Source of the DNA: Stictocephala bisonia
Taxonomy: Eukaryota; Arthropoda; Insecta; Hemiptera; Membracidae
Assembly (NCBI GenBank): GCA_035578905.1
Contig: JAQJVL010000252.1
Span: forward strand, 941,705 to 1,005,704
Direction of reading: 5' to 3'
Length of the DNA stretch: 64,000 nucleotides
In this document: positions 11,063 to 24,023 of the stretch, piece by piece
How positions within the stretch are numbered: the first letter of the stretch is position 1
How the letters are laid out: every line of letters starts with the position of its first letter
Translations under genes and position numbers: made by a program
The notes under the pieces: model-generated
What the model saw: the letters and a program-made list of their open reading frames with translations, nothing else
What the model was told of the DNA's origin: nothing
The model's database searches: none

Positions 11063-12146
11063 TAGATATAAAATTTGGAGGAGGGCTGTGGCGGTCTAGA
11101 TTGACGTTGTCTTTGTCGATTTTCCAGTTCAACCGGCAAACCTTATAGGTAAAGTTAGATCGGCTGGACTATAGATTTGTGCTTCTCCCTATAAAAATAC
11201 AAACTCTTTTCAAAAAGAGGCCGACCTCCTTATTAACCTTATTCTGCCCATTCCCATAGAATACTGATCTGCGCGAGGAACACATTTAGACAGAGTAAGG
11301 GAGTAAACCAGGTTGATAGGCATTTTATTAATTTTATAATTGCCTTTAGGCATATTCACACATATAATCACCATTAATAGATAAAGCGAGAGAATATATT
11401 TAGCAAAATATATTGATCGTGCTAGATAAAATAGAAAGAATAACCCACAATTGGAGCTTAAACGTGTATTTTCCTAATTCATGTAGTTGAATTTTAAGTT
11501 TGAACTAAAAGAAATATTTGAGATAAAATAATATATTATATGCCAATTAAGGTAAGCTTAAAATATATGCTATCCTTGTTTTACTAGTATTGTCTATTGG
11601 TCTGATAAGTAATAATATAGTATTGGCAAGTGAAACAATGTTAAAGACGGATTATTTAATAGTTTATAACTGTAAATATTTTTAAAGAATTTATTACAGT
11701 TAAAAATATTACTTTCAAACTACAATTACAATGGAGATTATACTGGATCCTGTTGAAACTGACAAAGATGAACCAAGCTGGCTGCAACTAGGGCCAAGTG
11801 CTCAGCAGTAGTTAGTAAGGCACTTGATTATGATGAACTTTAAGTTTGATGCTTCAAACTGTATTCAGTGCCAGTTAAACGCGGATCTCTAACAGGTGAG
11901 CCCACTCTTCCTAGGTCAATGATTCATACATCGTCCTATGTAACCCCACATGGTATCTTTAGTCAGTGTTTGCATGGAGTGACATATTTTTCCTTCCTGT
12001 CACGAAATCAATTAACGTCCCTTTATTAATTTTAGCTTCATTTCACTTTCAAGTTAAACAAACCACTTCACTTTTTACAAGATTAAAAGGATAACTCATT
12101 TTTATTTACAATGGTTATTACAAATTTAGTTAATACAATGGTAATA
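11063..12146. other. Spacer with two weak short coding-like patches
   Basis: A short frame from an ATG near 11731 reads MEIILDPVETDKDEPSWLQL and stops after about 26 codons. A strong donor-like site (ACAG followed by GTGAGC) near 11890 follows an open stretch ending PVKRGSLT. Neither is long enough to support a gene call. The rest is A+T-rich with no recognisable feature. Confidence 0.3.
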
Positions 12147-12576
12147 CAGTAAACCCTCGATTTAACAGACCCCAATTAAACGAAATTTGGATTTAACAGA
12201 CAGCTTGCAGCTGCATTACAGTATCAAAATTGCTATATACTGTACACCCCTCCCCCCACCGAAGGAAGTTTATGCAAAAATTAATTTATAAAATGTGTAG
12301 TTTTTCTAAGGAAACTTAAAATATTCGATATATAGTTATTATTATGATTCAGTATATCCTAAAACCCTTTATTCTTACGGATTATTCATTTTATACACTA
12401 AATATTTGTATATTTTATCGATTTTTGAGTTAACAATCAGCTTGCAGCATCACACTTTCGAGTAAGGTGTGGCAATCTCATAACAGCTTGCAGTGAATTC
12501 ACCCTGATTTACCGGACAATCGGCTTTAACGGACTAGTGCCTATCCCATTTAGTCCGTTAAACCGAGAGTTTGCTG
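12147..12576. mobile_element. Tigger/pogo-like MITE
   Basis: The ends are inverted repeats. The left reads CAGTAAACCCTCGATTTAAC and the complement of the right reads CAGCAAACTCTCGGTTTAAC. This CAGT...CCTCG.TTTAAC pattern is characteristic of Tigger/pogo transposons in the Tc1/mariner group. TA precedes the left end, and the right flank is TT, so the expected TA duplication has decayed on one side. The subterminal motif CAGCTTGCAG occurs three times inside. At 430 bp with no transposase it is non-autonomous. Confidence 0.8.
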
Positions 12577-12885
12577 TTTTACTATTGAGATGTCTTGCTT
12601 TTAAATAAATTTATCTACGATCAAGGCTAAATTGGCAGTTTAATAAGTACAAACATCACTTACTAGCATAATATAAGAAGTAAATGCAACGAAAAATAGG
12701 TTAAAAAGTGCAGCAAATTCAAAAAAATAACAAACTACAAGCTGAACAACAGTTATATAACAGTAAATGTAAAAGTGTATAAGATGAAGAGAGAATAATG
12801 CAAGGTTAGCTGGTTTGCAGTGATCGCAATAGCTAATAAAACGTCAGTAAATAACAGGTATAATTTAAATAATAAGAAGACACTA

Positions 12886-13361
12886 ACCTGTAACACACTA
12901 ACACTAACCTGTACCACTAACACTAACCACTAAAAACACTAACCACTTAAAACACTAACCTGTACCAGTAACAAAACAGTACAAATATAAGAATAATACA
13001 CTAACCTGTACCAGTAACAAAACAGTACAAATATAAGAATAATACACTAACCTGTACCAGTAACAAAACAGTACAAATATAACAATAATACACTAACCTG
13101 TACCAGTAACAAAACAGTACAAATATAAGAATAATACACTAACCTGTACCAGTAACAAAACAGTACAAATATAAGAATAATACACTAACCTGTACCAGTA
13201 TCAAAACAGTACAAATATAAGAATAATACACTAACCTGTACCAGTAACAAAACAGTACAAATATAAGAATAATACACTAACCTGAACCAGTAACAAAACA
13301 GTACAAATATAAGAATAATACACTAACCTGTACCAGTAACAAAACAGTACAAATATAAGAG
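12886..13361. repeat. Minisatellite, 46-bp unit (about 9 copies plus degenerate lead-in)
   Basis: Units of 46 bp contain AATACACTAACCTGTACCAG followed by TAACAAAACAGTACAAATAT. The units from about 12960 onward are nearly identical to each other, so the expansion looks recent. The lead-in at 12886-12960 is made of shorter CACTAACC repeats. The array ends 16 bases before the Tc1/mariner-like MITE at 13378. Confidence 0.93.
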
Positions 13362-13377
13362 ATATATTTCTTGTATA

Positions 13378-13851
13378 CAGTGTAGATAAGAAAAATATGG
13401 AAACGCTTTCACAACATATTTTTTTCCACAACAGGTTTATTTTTTCCATAGATAATTTGATAATTAAATTGTTTTTATAATTTTGTTCCATAAAGTTTAA
13501 ATTTTTGATCACGATAATTTAATTGAAACCATTAAATAGCGGAGAAATAATATTGTTCAAATTATTACTTTTAAATTCAAATGACAGCTATTCTGGAAAG
13601 GATTAATCTTTTGAAGCTCGGTTTGCAGCAATTAATTTCTCTTGACGAAATCTTTCATTTGATACTAAACTCAACGTAGGCTTAGGTTGAAGATTTTCGT
13701 TCAACTCCCGTCCCCCTGAAAATATAAAATGCCAGTAATGGCGTCAAGAAGTATTTTCTTTGTAACCATGATCATGTACAAGATTACACTTTTACAAGTG
13801 AAGTCATAAACAGTTAGTTGTGAAATCGTTTCCATATTGTTTTCCACCCTG
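13378..13851. mobile_element. Tc1/mariner-like MITE, copy 1
   Basis: The right end reads GTTTCCATATTGTTTTCCAC then CCTG and is followed by TA. The left end is CAGTGTAGATAAGAAAAATA then TGGAAACGCTTTCAC, a diverged form of the family end CAGGGTGGAA...ATATGGAAACGCTTTC, and is preceded by TA. The interior matches the copies at 27580, 33475 and 44793. There is no transposase. The orientation is the same as the 27580 and 44793 copies. Confidence 0.8.
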
Positions 13852-14334
13852 TATGTTAGAAGGAAGGATATATATTACTTACTTATATTTTGATAGTAAT
13901 TTTTTTAGTTAAAAAGTTATTAAGGAATGGTCTTACAAAATATAATCGAGCCAATTTCAGCAAAATGGGTGACAGAATACAAAAGGAGAGACAACAAGAG
14001 TGACAAATCGTGAAAATTGTTATCTGTAAATTTAACTGGGGAAGACGTTTCAATTACATTCTGTTGCATTTCTTATAACATATATTCTGTTCTTATCCTG
14101 GATCACTTAATAACTTCAATGAATGATAAATATCGTAAAGTGAACAATGTAAATGGTTTGGTGCCTGTAAATATAAATACATGATTTTGTATGGTAAAAT
14201 TCTCAAAATCGGTATTATGAAATTTTCTAAATATTGCAAGGTTTTTGAAAATATGCAATGAACGTAAAATACATTTGTACTACAAAAAATATATTTCAGG
14301 GGATTATAACTATAAAGTGTATGGCCATTATATC
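13852..14334. other. Spacer
   Basis: A+T-rich DNA. The minus-strand open stretch at 14093-14362 runs into the SINE body and shows no recognised similarity, so I see no gene. Confidence 0.4.
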
Positions 14335-14515
14335 GATCAGCTGATAACCACCGGCTGTTCATTTGTCATTGGGCTATTAATTAATGACACTTTCTAAGGA
14401 ATAGTCAACCTTAGTTTGTAACAATGACTACATTCGCTCATCTACACTCATCACACTCATTCGAAATCCATATTCGCCCATATCTTGACGATCGGCGTCT
14501 TATGAATAAATAAAT
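14335..14515 (+). mobile_element. SINE copy B, lacking the tRNA head
   Basis: It matches copy A from GATCAGCTGATAACCACCGG onward, through the ATTGGGCTATTAATTAATG body to CTTGACGATCGGCGT, and ends in a short AATA-rich tail. The A and B box head is absent, which is the usual result of 5' truncation. Confidence 0.8.
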
Positions 14516-15028
14516 AAAAATAAATATATAAAAAACCTTAATAAATATGAAATACTAAAGAATTTCTAACATTGCAATTGTTATTCTATATAGTTAAGAA
14601 ATAACTTTATTACATAATAAATAATATTACCTCATTAGTTACTATCAACATTTTAAAATCATAAATCATTTTTAAAATACAGTGATATTAGAGCTTCCAC
14701 AATATTAATAAAATAACTCCCTGATTATGTAAAGTAAAATTAGGGAAATTAATTAAGTATGTTTTATTTACAAAATTGACAATCAATACTTTTATGTATT
14801 TAAGTCAGGATGATTAATTAGTTCTACTCCTGTGAACAATTAATGGATTACAAACACGTTATTGGCTTAATCAATTCACCTTTCTAGTGACACCGAATAC
14901 ATTAATACCTGCAACTAATTAATCAGTTCTTGTAATAATTGAGATGTTACACTTTATGGGAATATATTTTAAGTAATAAAACCTATACATTATATATATA
15001 TATATACAGTACATATACATATATATTA
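14516..15028. other. Spacer with short TA repeats
   Basis: A+T-rich DNA with a short TA microsatellite at about 14991-15005. No gene seen. Confidence 0.45.
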
Positions 15029-15855
15029 CAGGGTATTTTAAAAAGGTTGGGATGGCTATGCATTTTCATATTCTATATGTTATTCTAAACTAAAAATGAA
15101 GAACAACATTTTTTTCAATTTCCGCTTTGTTTAGCAGCTATACACCATTTTTTTTTTTTTTTTTCATAAAACAATTTATATATTTTTTTGTTATCTTTAC
15201 GATTATTACAACACTTGGTACATGTTAGAGGTAAATATATAATTATTTTTTAATTATCTTTATTATTTTCAAAATGGCAACTATTTTATTTTTATGTTAA
15301 CAAATATCTAAAAAAACACTGGTTTTGAAAATTGTGTAAGTAAAAAAAAGTGTTAAGCAGCTTCCCCATTTCTAAAATCGCTTAAGAAATAACTATTTCA
15401 TAAATTTACTTTAATTTACATACAGTTAAAATACTCTCAAATTAGTAGGCATTTAGTTTGCATGTGAGTTAATTCATAAAATAGTTCTAAGTGATTTTTA
15501 AAAATTAGATATCATTGGAAAGAGGAAGCTAATTTCAAACTTTTTTATATAAAACCAGTGATTTTTGGAAATGTTTTAGAATTAAAATAAAATGGCCACC
15601 ATTTTCAAAATAATAAAGATAATTAAAAAGTATAATTTTATTAAATACTAATATCCAACATGAACATTTTTACCTATTTTTGTAACAATTGTAAAGACAA
15701 CAACAAAGATATCCATTGTTTTATGGAAAAAACAAAATGGCATCTAGCTGCTAAACAAAGTGGAAATTGAAAAACATATTATTCTTCATTTTTTGCTTAG
15801 AATCATACATAGCATCTGAAATGCATAGCCAGACCAACCTTGTTGTAACACTCTG
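15029..15855. mobile_element. Foldback (almost wholly palindromic) element
   Basis: The two halves, about 15029-15440 and 15445-15855, are inverted copies of each other. Shared blocks include GGCTATGCATTT, CTTTGTTTAGCAGCTA, CATAAAACAAT, TTTTAATTATCTTTATTATT and AAACACTGGTTTT against their complements. The outer ends read CAGGG...CTCTG and are flanked by TTA on both sides, which suits a short TA- or TTA-type target duplication. There is no coding capacity. The arms differ by substitutions and small gaps, so the element is not recent. Confidence 0.85.
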
Positions 15856-18309
15856 TTAAACTGAATATTTTTATGTAAGATATTAAACTGAGAATTCAAT
15901 TTAAATAAATAGATGTTAAACAAATATCTTAAAGTTCCACACAGGTAATAAAGTTCTTTCAAGTGAGGTAGTGTCATGTTCAAGTAAATGCATATTGTAT
16001 AAGCATTGCATCTACAGGAATATTTTAGAAATACGTTTAATATCATAACTTACTGTTCTATATTCCGTTTTATGTTTCAATTTATGCAACTCAAGAATGG
16101 TGTGAGGTCTCAGTCTTTGATGCTAGTTCGCATAACTTAAGGATTTTAATATATTTAAATCCATTCGAACCCGTTCATGTATTAAGTGAAATATTTTTAA
16201 TGTTTTCCAAACCAACCTTAAAATATTTAATATACATATAGTGGGTGTTATGGCCAATACAATAATTATTTATTGTCGTGTAAGACCGTGAAACAGTTAT
16301 CTTATTTTGATATAAGTATCTGGGAATTAATACTAACATTTACGTAAATGTTCCATTGTTAATTAATTCCAAGGTTTAAATATACGGCATTTTAAATGTG
16401 CAAAGTTGTTTCAATGAATAAAATCTTTAAAACTTGAGTTTTTTTAATCTAAATACTTAACGCGTCCGCTACCAACCACCACAAATATGCGGAAGTGGTA
16501 ACAGATAGAGACTTTTTTTAATGGTGATTTTTTGCCTGATTTGAAGTTTTATACATGAATATAGTGTGATCAGTTGAGCTTATCATGTTCTAGGGCCTTC
16601 TTAAGTTTGTGTATCCAGGTTTAAGCCTTCACGAGGGCTGTCCCAAAATTCTTCTTTTCCAGATATCCAGCATTTTGTATATATACAACATATACAATTG
16701 CTATATATACAACATCTACATTATATACCATTATTTTTTAATGAAAATATATTTTCATTACAAAATAATTTACAACTGTAGAATGACTCAACCGATTCAG
16801 TTGAAATTTTGTATAGTACTTATCTAAACGAATATTTGCAATAAAAAAAATCCCCACTGAGCTAACAGTCGGTATTTCACTCGTTGAAAAAGTTCACGGA
16901 CAGGCCTGCAGGCCCATGGGAACTGGCGAGTGAAGTTATAAAAAAGTATATACCTTATTTACATTCTCACTTACTTGTTTATACGTTTATCATTGTTAAT
17001 ATATAGTTTTTAGATAATTTAATGTTTTTCACAATGTTGTGACATCTGTTCATCAAGAATGTAACTTACAATATGACAAAACTTGTCATTGTACATAAGT
17101 AACGTAATTTACGGCCTGCTAAAAGGCCAAATGCAGTTAAATGCCTAAATATTATATTACATTTTTATAACTGATTACGATTTATAAAGATGATTGTGTC
17201 AGTGTTGCTGTTGATTTTCTGAAAGAGCAACATCTTAAACAACAAGATTTTATACAATTGTTTTAAATTTTACTGAAAATATCACCTGGAAAATTAATTG
17301 ATTTCCATCTCAAAGTAGATGTTATAATTCAAAATTTAACTCTAAATCTTAAACTGCAATGGAATTTAAATCTGACTTGCATTGGATTAAAAATCTAAGA
17401 TTGAATAAGGCAAAATATAAATTCTACTGGCGAACTGTACTACGTCATTCTAACAACTCAAGCTAATTATTGCTTTAATACGTTCATAATTTTCTCTGAT
17501 TCAACTATTTAAGGTGGTGCTGAACTCAACATGTTTAGAACACTAGGTTTTCTTGGCTCAACTCTTTCGTGGTTCTAAATTCTAAAACTCACCCTGGTTC
17601 TGGATCACTAATTCATACATTTCTAACTCTAAATCATTACTGACTTTTCACACCAGGACATTCCTGATAAGCGTTCGTCCACTCTCGATAGTTAGCTTAT
17701 TTGATGGTAACACACTTAATTAATCTAAAGGATTAAAATAAAAACGTACACTATGAATATGTAGTTCACACTTTAATCTTAATTTAATAAAATTTGTTTG
17801 GCTATGTAACACTTTTTCGTCATGATTAAAGGAACTTTAATTCCTATTTGAGAGCAATTATTGACAATACCAAATCTAAGAAACACGACAAAATTTGTTT
17901 TGACAATCAAGATAAAATCGAAAGAATTCTGATCTACTTTAGAATAAATTGATGTTTTTCCCAATTTACTGTTTTAATGTCTTTGAGCGAATAGAGCTAA
18001 ACGGCTAACCTTTCATTTCTTATAAAATACGAGATTTTTCTGGCTGTCAATAAAGATTCTCTTTGATAAAAGCAACTCAACCGTTTTTAATGATTCACTT
18101 TGTAATTTGTTTTATTGAAAAATAAGAACTGTAAACCATAACAATTATAATTGTTTTTACAAATATTAAATACTCATATATTTACACAATAGAACAAAGA
18201 GTTTTCTGTGTAAGTCAGTTGCACATTGTACAGATAAAAACAATGCATATCTTTTTATAACCAATAAATTAAAAACTACATTAGATTGACTCCATAAAAA
18301 AAATAAAAT
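15856..18309. other. A+T-rich spacer
   Basis: No gene is supported. At 16870-16937 a small stem (TTCACTCG against CGAGTGAA) encloses the palindrome GGCCTGCAGGCC. Strong acceptor-like tracts near 16650-16680 lead into frames that close quickly. Nothing else stands out. Confidence 0.45.
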
Positions 18310-19860
18310 GTTACAAACCTACTGTCCTGGCCACTGCCCAAGGCATCCTCTACTGAGTAAAAAGCCCTCCAATCAGATACATCCTCACATTTTTTAAAAG
18401 TGAATTTAGGGATTTATTGTTTGTCAGACTTGGGTCATGAGAATTAAAAAACTTAGGGCCAAAATTATAGACAGACTTTTTGAATTTAGTAAGACTAAAC
18501 TGATCAATTTACAAATTATTTCTGTTCCTTGTCACTTTTTCGTCAGTGGTGGCTGAGATTATTGAAGTAATTTTGATTTAAAATACAAAAATAAAACATT
18601 GGTATATTAGCAAACAAGGAAGAGTAAGGATGCCTTCTGAACTTAAATGTTCTCTACTACTGTCTCTCTGGTTCATGCCCTAAATGGTCCTGAGTGCTCT
18701 CTTCCGGATGGCAAAGACTCTGAGGAAATCGTGCTGACAACAGAAACCCTAGAAAACTAAACTATATCTCATCCGAGATTCAAAAAGGCCAAGGTATGCG
18801 AGCTTAAGGACATCACAAGAGGCAAATACTGAGAGACAAAGATTTATGAGTTTAATTGTTTGGATAGTGTATCCACATGATAATTCCAGTTAAGATTTTT
18901 TTAAAGGTGTGATACAAGGAATTTTCTGGTATTTTTAAACATGATACTAGTGTCTAATATTTTTAGTTAAGGTAGTTTAGAATTACCTATGATTTTAAAT
19001 TTAATAAATTCTGTTTTTGAAAAATTTAGAAATATTCTTGTTTGCAGCAAACCAATCACTGAGTAATTTTGAAGTGGTATTGAATATATTAGTATGTTTA
19101 CATATCAATTATTCGGAATGATACTTGTATCGTCTGCAAAGAGGGTCACTGTTAAAAAGTTCCTGTCTGGAATTTTTTAATAGGAAGTTTGGTAAATCAT
19201 TCTTTGAATAGCACAAACAGTAAGAGGCTTAATATACAGCCCTGCGGTACTTCTGTCTTGACAACTGTAAAAATCTGAGGTAAAGATTTTTTTCTCTCTG
19301 AGAAAGCTATACGCACTGCACTGTTTGTCAAGTAGAACTAAACCAACACATGACCCCCGACGCCAAAATTATCCAACTTACTAACTAGAATGGGGTGGCT
19401 AATGACATCAAATGCCTTTGAGAGATAACAACAAAAACCCATGCAATATTGATTACTTTCAAAGCAACTCAAAAGTTTTCGAACTGCATGAACAAAAGGT
19501 GATACGGTGCTCTGACCACTCTTAAACCTAAATTGAAAATTAGAGATAACGTTCTTGGAATCCATAAAATGTATCAATATGTTGTGGAAAATTTGTTCAA
19601 AATCCTTTGAGAAGACTGGAGTGATGGATATATGTCTGTATCCATTGGTATATAAAACTTTGTTGTTGTTGGTTTTTTTTTTTTTTTTTTTTTTTTGTAT
19701 GGGAATATTTTGGTAATTTTGAAGTCAGTGTGAATAGTTCCCTGGGTTATTGAAGAATTGAACAGATGGGTTACGATAGGAGTTAATTCTTCTATCTTTA
19801 ATAAAGGTTGATGATAAGCCAAAAATATTTTTTTATGTACTGTTTTTTAGTGAAGATGCA
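18310..19860 (-). pseudogene. Non-LTR retrotransposon reverse transcriptase, decayed
   Basis: Read leftward from 19860, the reverse transcriptase pieces appear in the expected order but in several frames. First comes NIFGLSSTFIK, then THLFNSSITQG, then FQFRFKSGQSTVSPF. Next is YLSKAFDVISHPILVSKLDN, which holds the catalytic Asp of motif A. Then VPQGCIL (motif B) and LFADDTSII (the motif C catalytic pair). Further left are VFAIRKRALRTI and NFGPKFFN, typical of the C-terminal region, and a closing SVE-like tail near 18345. The order and motifs fit a Jockey/CR1-like LINE. A homopolymer tract at about 19674-19696 interrupts the frame as a run of lysine codons. Stops and frameshifts make it non-functional. 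The endonuclease and 5' end are missing. Confidence 0.85.
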
Positions 19861-20288
19861 GAATATTTTATTTCATGTTCATTAGTTTCAAATAAAACGC
19901 TTAACTGTACGTGTGTATAGTCGTACAGTTGTCAGTAAGTGGGTGAGTGTGCTGATGAGAATTTAAGTTCATAAAAATTATCCATATCGCTGTTTACACT
20001 CATTTTCTACACACCCTAAATTATAGTATACTTACCAATGAACATGTTGCTAACGGGCCATTACCATGTTGTGACCTTAGAAATATGTTGGCCTTTTATT
20101 TGTTGAGTTAAAAACCTCCGTATTTATAACTCACATTCAGATAAAATGCGTACTTCTGTGCAATAAATCTAATTCCTTTTGGTAACTCCAAAAGTTAATA
20201 CATGAATGTTAAACATGATGAAGTCCGTATGTTAGTGTAGATTTTTGTTTTATGAATTGTTATACTTTATGATCAATGATTGGATTAA
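19861..20288. other. Spacer
   Basis: No gene or recognisable repeat. A TTAA at 20285-20288 marks the edge of the next element. Confidence 0.4.
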
Positions 20289-20856
20289 CCCTTTCATTCC
20301 CAGCATCCGATTTTTCGGACGTCAGAACTATCTCCTAATTTATCTTACGTCTAAATTTTCAGACATCAGTATTATCTTCTAAAATTTATCCTGCGTCAAA
20401 ATTTTCGGACGTTTAGAAAAAACATTATAAAAAATATATTACGCTATCAATTTGTAATATTTTTATATTGTGATGTTTCGAAACAACTGTTGTATCACAG
20501 TAGTATGTTGAAATAACTTTTTATAGTCAACCACAGCGTGCAAGCATCAACGAACATTGATTTAGGTGGCTGAGGCGCACGGTAATTAGACAGATTCGTC
20601 AGTCAGCTGTTCTTGCCCACAGTGTCGTACTTATTTATATTGAATTAAACTAATTTGTATTACACTAGTGTGTAGATTAGGTTATTACAAGCATAATAAA
20701 CAATGATAAAAATGTTATTATGAAGAAATTGTATACAAACTGTTTACTAGAACGTTGCAAATTTCCTATTTTGGCCCTGGGATCCTGTGAGATACCCTGT
20801 GTCAAAAGGTCGGGGTTTTTTAGACATAACTCGTGAAATTCTTGAGAGCGAAAGGG
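20289..20856. mobile_element. piggyBac-like MITE, copy 1 (degenerate right end)
   Basis: The left end is TTAA followed by CCCTTTCATTCCCAGC. The right end reads GAGAGCGAAAGGG followed by TTTTAA, so the terminal CCCTTTC is inverted at the two ends. TTAA targets with CCC-starting repeats are the signature of piggyBac elements. Near the left end an imperfect 60-bp block containing TTTTCGGACGT-like sequence occurs about three times. No transposase is present. Confidence 0.5.
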
Positions 20857-23800
20857 TTTTAATATTGAAATACAGAAGTGTTTACGAGAAAACGTACCGC
20901 AGCAATCATGAAAGTGAGCAGTAAATGATGATGGTAACAAATGAGAGTGGCTGGTAGAAACAGAGACAGATGTAAGGCGTAATAAATGTTAGGTCCAATC
21001 TTCATCACACATACATACATTACATTTATATTGATTAATACAGTTTCTTTGCTTGCTTAATCATGATCTTGCTTGCTGTATGTGAATATATCTAATGATA
21101 TCACTCTCAGCTCAGAACATTTAAATTTTGGACAACGATAGCAAAGCTTGAAATCTTAGCAGCTTGGCTGTGAAGATGAGGTTGTGACTTCCAAAGGCAA
21201 CGAAATAAAATTGTATGAGTAACTTTTCACATTATTTCAGTTTGAGTGATTTATTGAGAAATAGCAATTAGTTTTTATTATTATTGTTATTTTTTTTTAG
21301 ACTATTTACTGCATTTTATATAGATATGATTTTAAAATATGCAATGGCCATGCACGGTGCTTTCATTGACTTTTATCTAGAACTTTTGGAGCAGAGCTTC
21401 ATTCTGGTGTAGCTACGCGTTGTTGTAATTTTTATTTTTGTTTTTAAATTTCACGTATCATGTTTCACGTGTCACGTTGGTTCCAAAAATTGTCGTCCTC
21501 CTATGTTTATTCACCCTTTTTCAATTAAAAATAACTAGCCTTTCAACCAACAAAATTCAGATCAAAGGGATTTTAAATATTTAACTTTATCATTAAACTA
21601 ATTAACATTATAAATAATGATTACAACTTTATAATTCACAACGATCAATTTATATGTGCCAAATACTTAAACAATCATTTCTGAACTATGTAAACACATT
21701 AGTACTACCTCAATGACGATAAAATTAATGTTAAATTTACTTTAAAACTTACATGCCTTAATTTAAAATATTAAATTAAATGAATGAATTTTTCGTTTAT
21801 TAATAAAACATTTCCTTAGTTTAGATTAACATTTCAAATGAAAACAACAGTTAACCCATACATGATGAATTTGATCGTTAAATTATGAAATCTTTTAACT
21901 AAAGAAACAAATGTTAATCATAAAACAAAAATTAATCTAAAATCTTTAGTGTCTTGTGTTATGTATAAAGGTTTCTAACTCCACTACATAAATAAAAACA
22001 GTTATTTTAATTGGATATTTCCATTTAAAATACGTTCATTTTTATATATTCAATATATTTATAATATAACAATGTAAATAACTAAAATATTTAATAATTA
22101 ATAAAACTAACATTTTTGATAGTATCTACTATCCTTATCCTGGTAACACTTAATAATAATAATAATGTACCTGTGCTGGACACTTTAAGATACATTTATT
22201 GGAAATGGTTCTACAAGACTGTCCAAACTAATATATTGGTCGGATGTCAAGGCAACTCAGAGTTAGTGAAGTGTCAAGTGGTGGCCAAGACGCTGACTTC
22301 CTGTGGCCATTATGATAGCAATTTCTAGCAATTTGTCACAACTTTCCAATTGTTTTTGCTACCAGCTTTGGTTATAAGAGTTTGTGTTTGCTAACCATAC
22401 TGGAAAACGCGTTTTTTTTACACATGTGTGAAACGGGCCTCTTTTTGTAGCCTGGTAAAAAAATATTATTCTAGTTAAGTTAATATAGGTGAGTCATACT
22501 GTAATCGAGGTGGAGGAAAATTTCAAATTTTTTTCATCAGAATGTAGAATGGATTTTATGGCCCCTTATCAGTTATGAAAATCAGAGATTGAAGTCCTTA
22601 CAATTTATATAAGCGAAAAATTTCAAGGGATTTTCTAAATAAACTGGGAGAAAGTACTATGTACGAGGGTTTTCAAAATAACTGTTTATGTTACCAAAAC
22701 ATTTTTTTGTTATATCGTTTGGATAAAATTCTAATGTTATCCATGTAAAAGATATAATAAATAAAAAAATATTTATAATTCCAAAGATGAAAATACCCTT
22801 TTTACCTTTAGAATTATAAATATTTGTACATTTTAAAAAAAAAATTAAAACATCTTAATCCCTTCAGTTATGTGTAAAAAACGTAGTTATTAAATTTGCA
22901 CTTCGAACGGTTTCGTCTTAACGCTGATTTTAAAATCAGCTAAATTCACCTCTTCAAAAGGCCAAAAGTTCTAATGTTTGGTTACAATTTTTTTACATTA
23001 ACTAATTTTGATTACAAAATTGGGAAATAATTAACCCACTGAAAACTGATTGCACCGCCTTAAACTGATTCTCCGTGCGTGTAGGGACACGGCCAACGGT
23101 ACCTGATAGTCGACTTGCGGGGTAGGTTAACGTTATAGGGAAAAATGCAACATAGATCACGTAAGACCTGTACGAGGGGAGTTACAACAGATGACGGTTC
23201 GCTGGTTATATTCTATATTGTGTAAAAATCAACTATCACCAAAATCAAATAAATAAATTATACATCCAAATATAACGAGTCTAAATTAATTCATTGATCT
23301 ATATAATTATTTTAGTCGAATAAATATTTTTATTTCCATAATATAGTTTTCTATTCCCCACTCCTTTTCAGGCTCTGAAATGGTTAGTAATGATTCTTGT
23401 TCTACTGTCTTTAATTGTCATCCACGTTTTGTTTATTATTTTTTCTTTTCACTATTGTTCACTATAATTACGATCGTTATTTAAATGTTTAGGATTATTA
23501 TTTTTGCATCATATTATAAGGTTTTCTTTTGTCAATTTTAAATATGATAGGATATAATCAGTTGACCTTATCTGATGGAAATCCCTACATACATGTCATC
23601 CGTGGCCCATTAAGGATTTGTCCATAAATGTTACTTTTTTGTATTTGTAAGCTGTACTTTAAATATGGAATAAATTGATTTAAAAGAACCCACCTCTCGG
23701 GGAATGGACACTGTTAAATCACTTCCGAACTGGCAAGAACAATGGATCACGTAGTTACAGAGTGCTCCCTGCGCTCTTTTGCGTTAGGATTAGCAAGCAT

Positions 23801-24023
23801 AAATAGAACCAGTAAGTCAGCTCCTAAGTGGCTTGATAGGTTGGACCGGAGATCACTTTATTAATTATATTATTTTATCTCATGACTTTTGGATCTTGTT
23901 CCAAACATAAAACTTTTCTTTTTTACCAATAAATAGTAGCTGACAACAAACCATACACTATATATATATTGGCAAAGACATAAATATATACAGCTAGTAT
24001 GTGGTAATAACGGCTGTAAGGGA
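20857..24023. other. A+T-rich spacer with candidate exon
   Basis: Apart from the exon candidate at 21301-21412 I see no gene. A 70-codon stretch at 22116-22328 ends GCQGNSELVKCQVVAKTLTS and so on, but I cannot assign it. An AAT microsatellite lies at about 22150-22166. At 22920-22945 there is a small palindrome (GCTGATTTTAAAATCAGC). Confidence 0.4.
21301..21412 (+). CDS. Tentative terminal exon, unassigned
   Basis: A very good acceptor (TTGTTATTTTTTTTTAG) is followed by one base and then 36 open codons, LFTAFYIDMILKYAMAMHGA continuing FIDFYLELLEQSFILV, closing with TAG at 21410-21412. The peptide is amphipathic and hydrophobic, and could be the end of a membrane or helical protein. I recognise no family. 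In DNA this rich in A+T an open stretch of this size arises by chance fairly often, so the acceptor is the main support. Confidence 0.2.

Noticed and set aside
12886..13361. CACTAACC repeats as telomeric sequence
   Set aside because: The unit is a 46-bp sequence, not TTAGG or a known telomere repeat.
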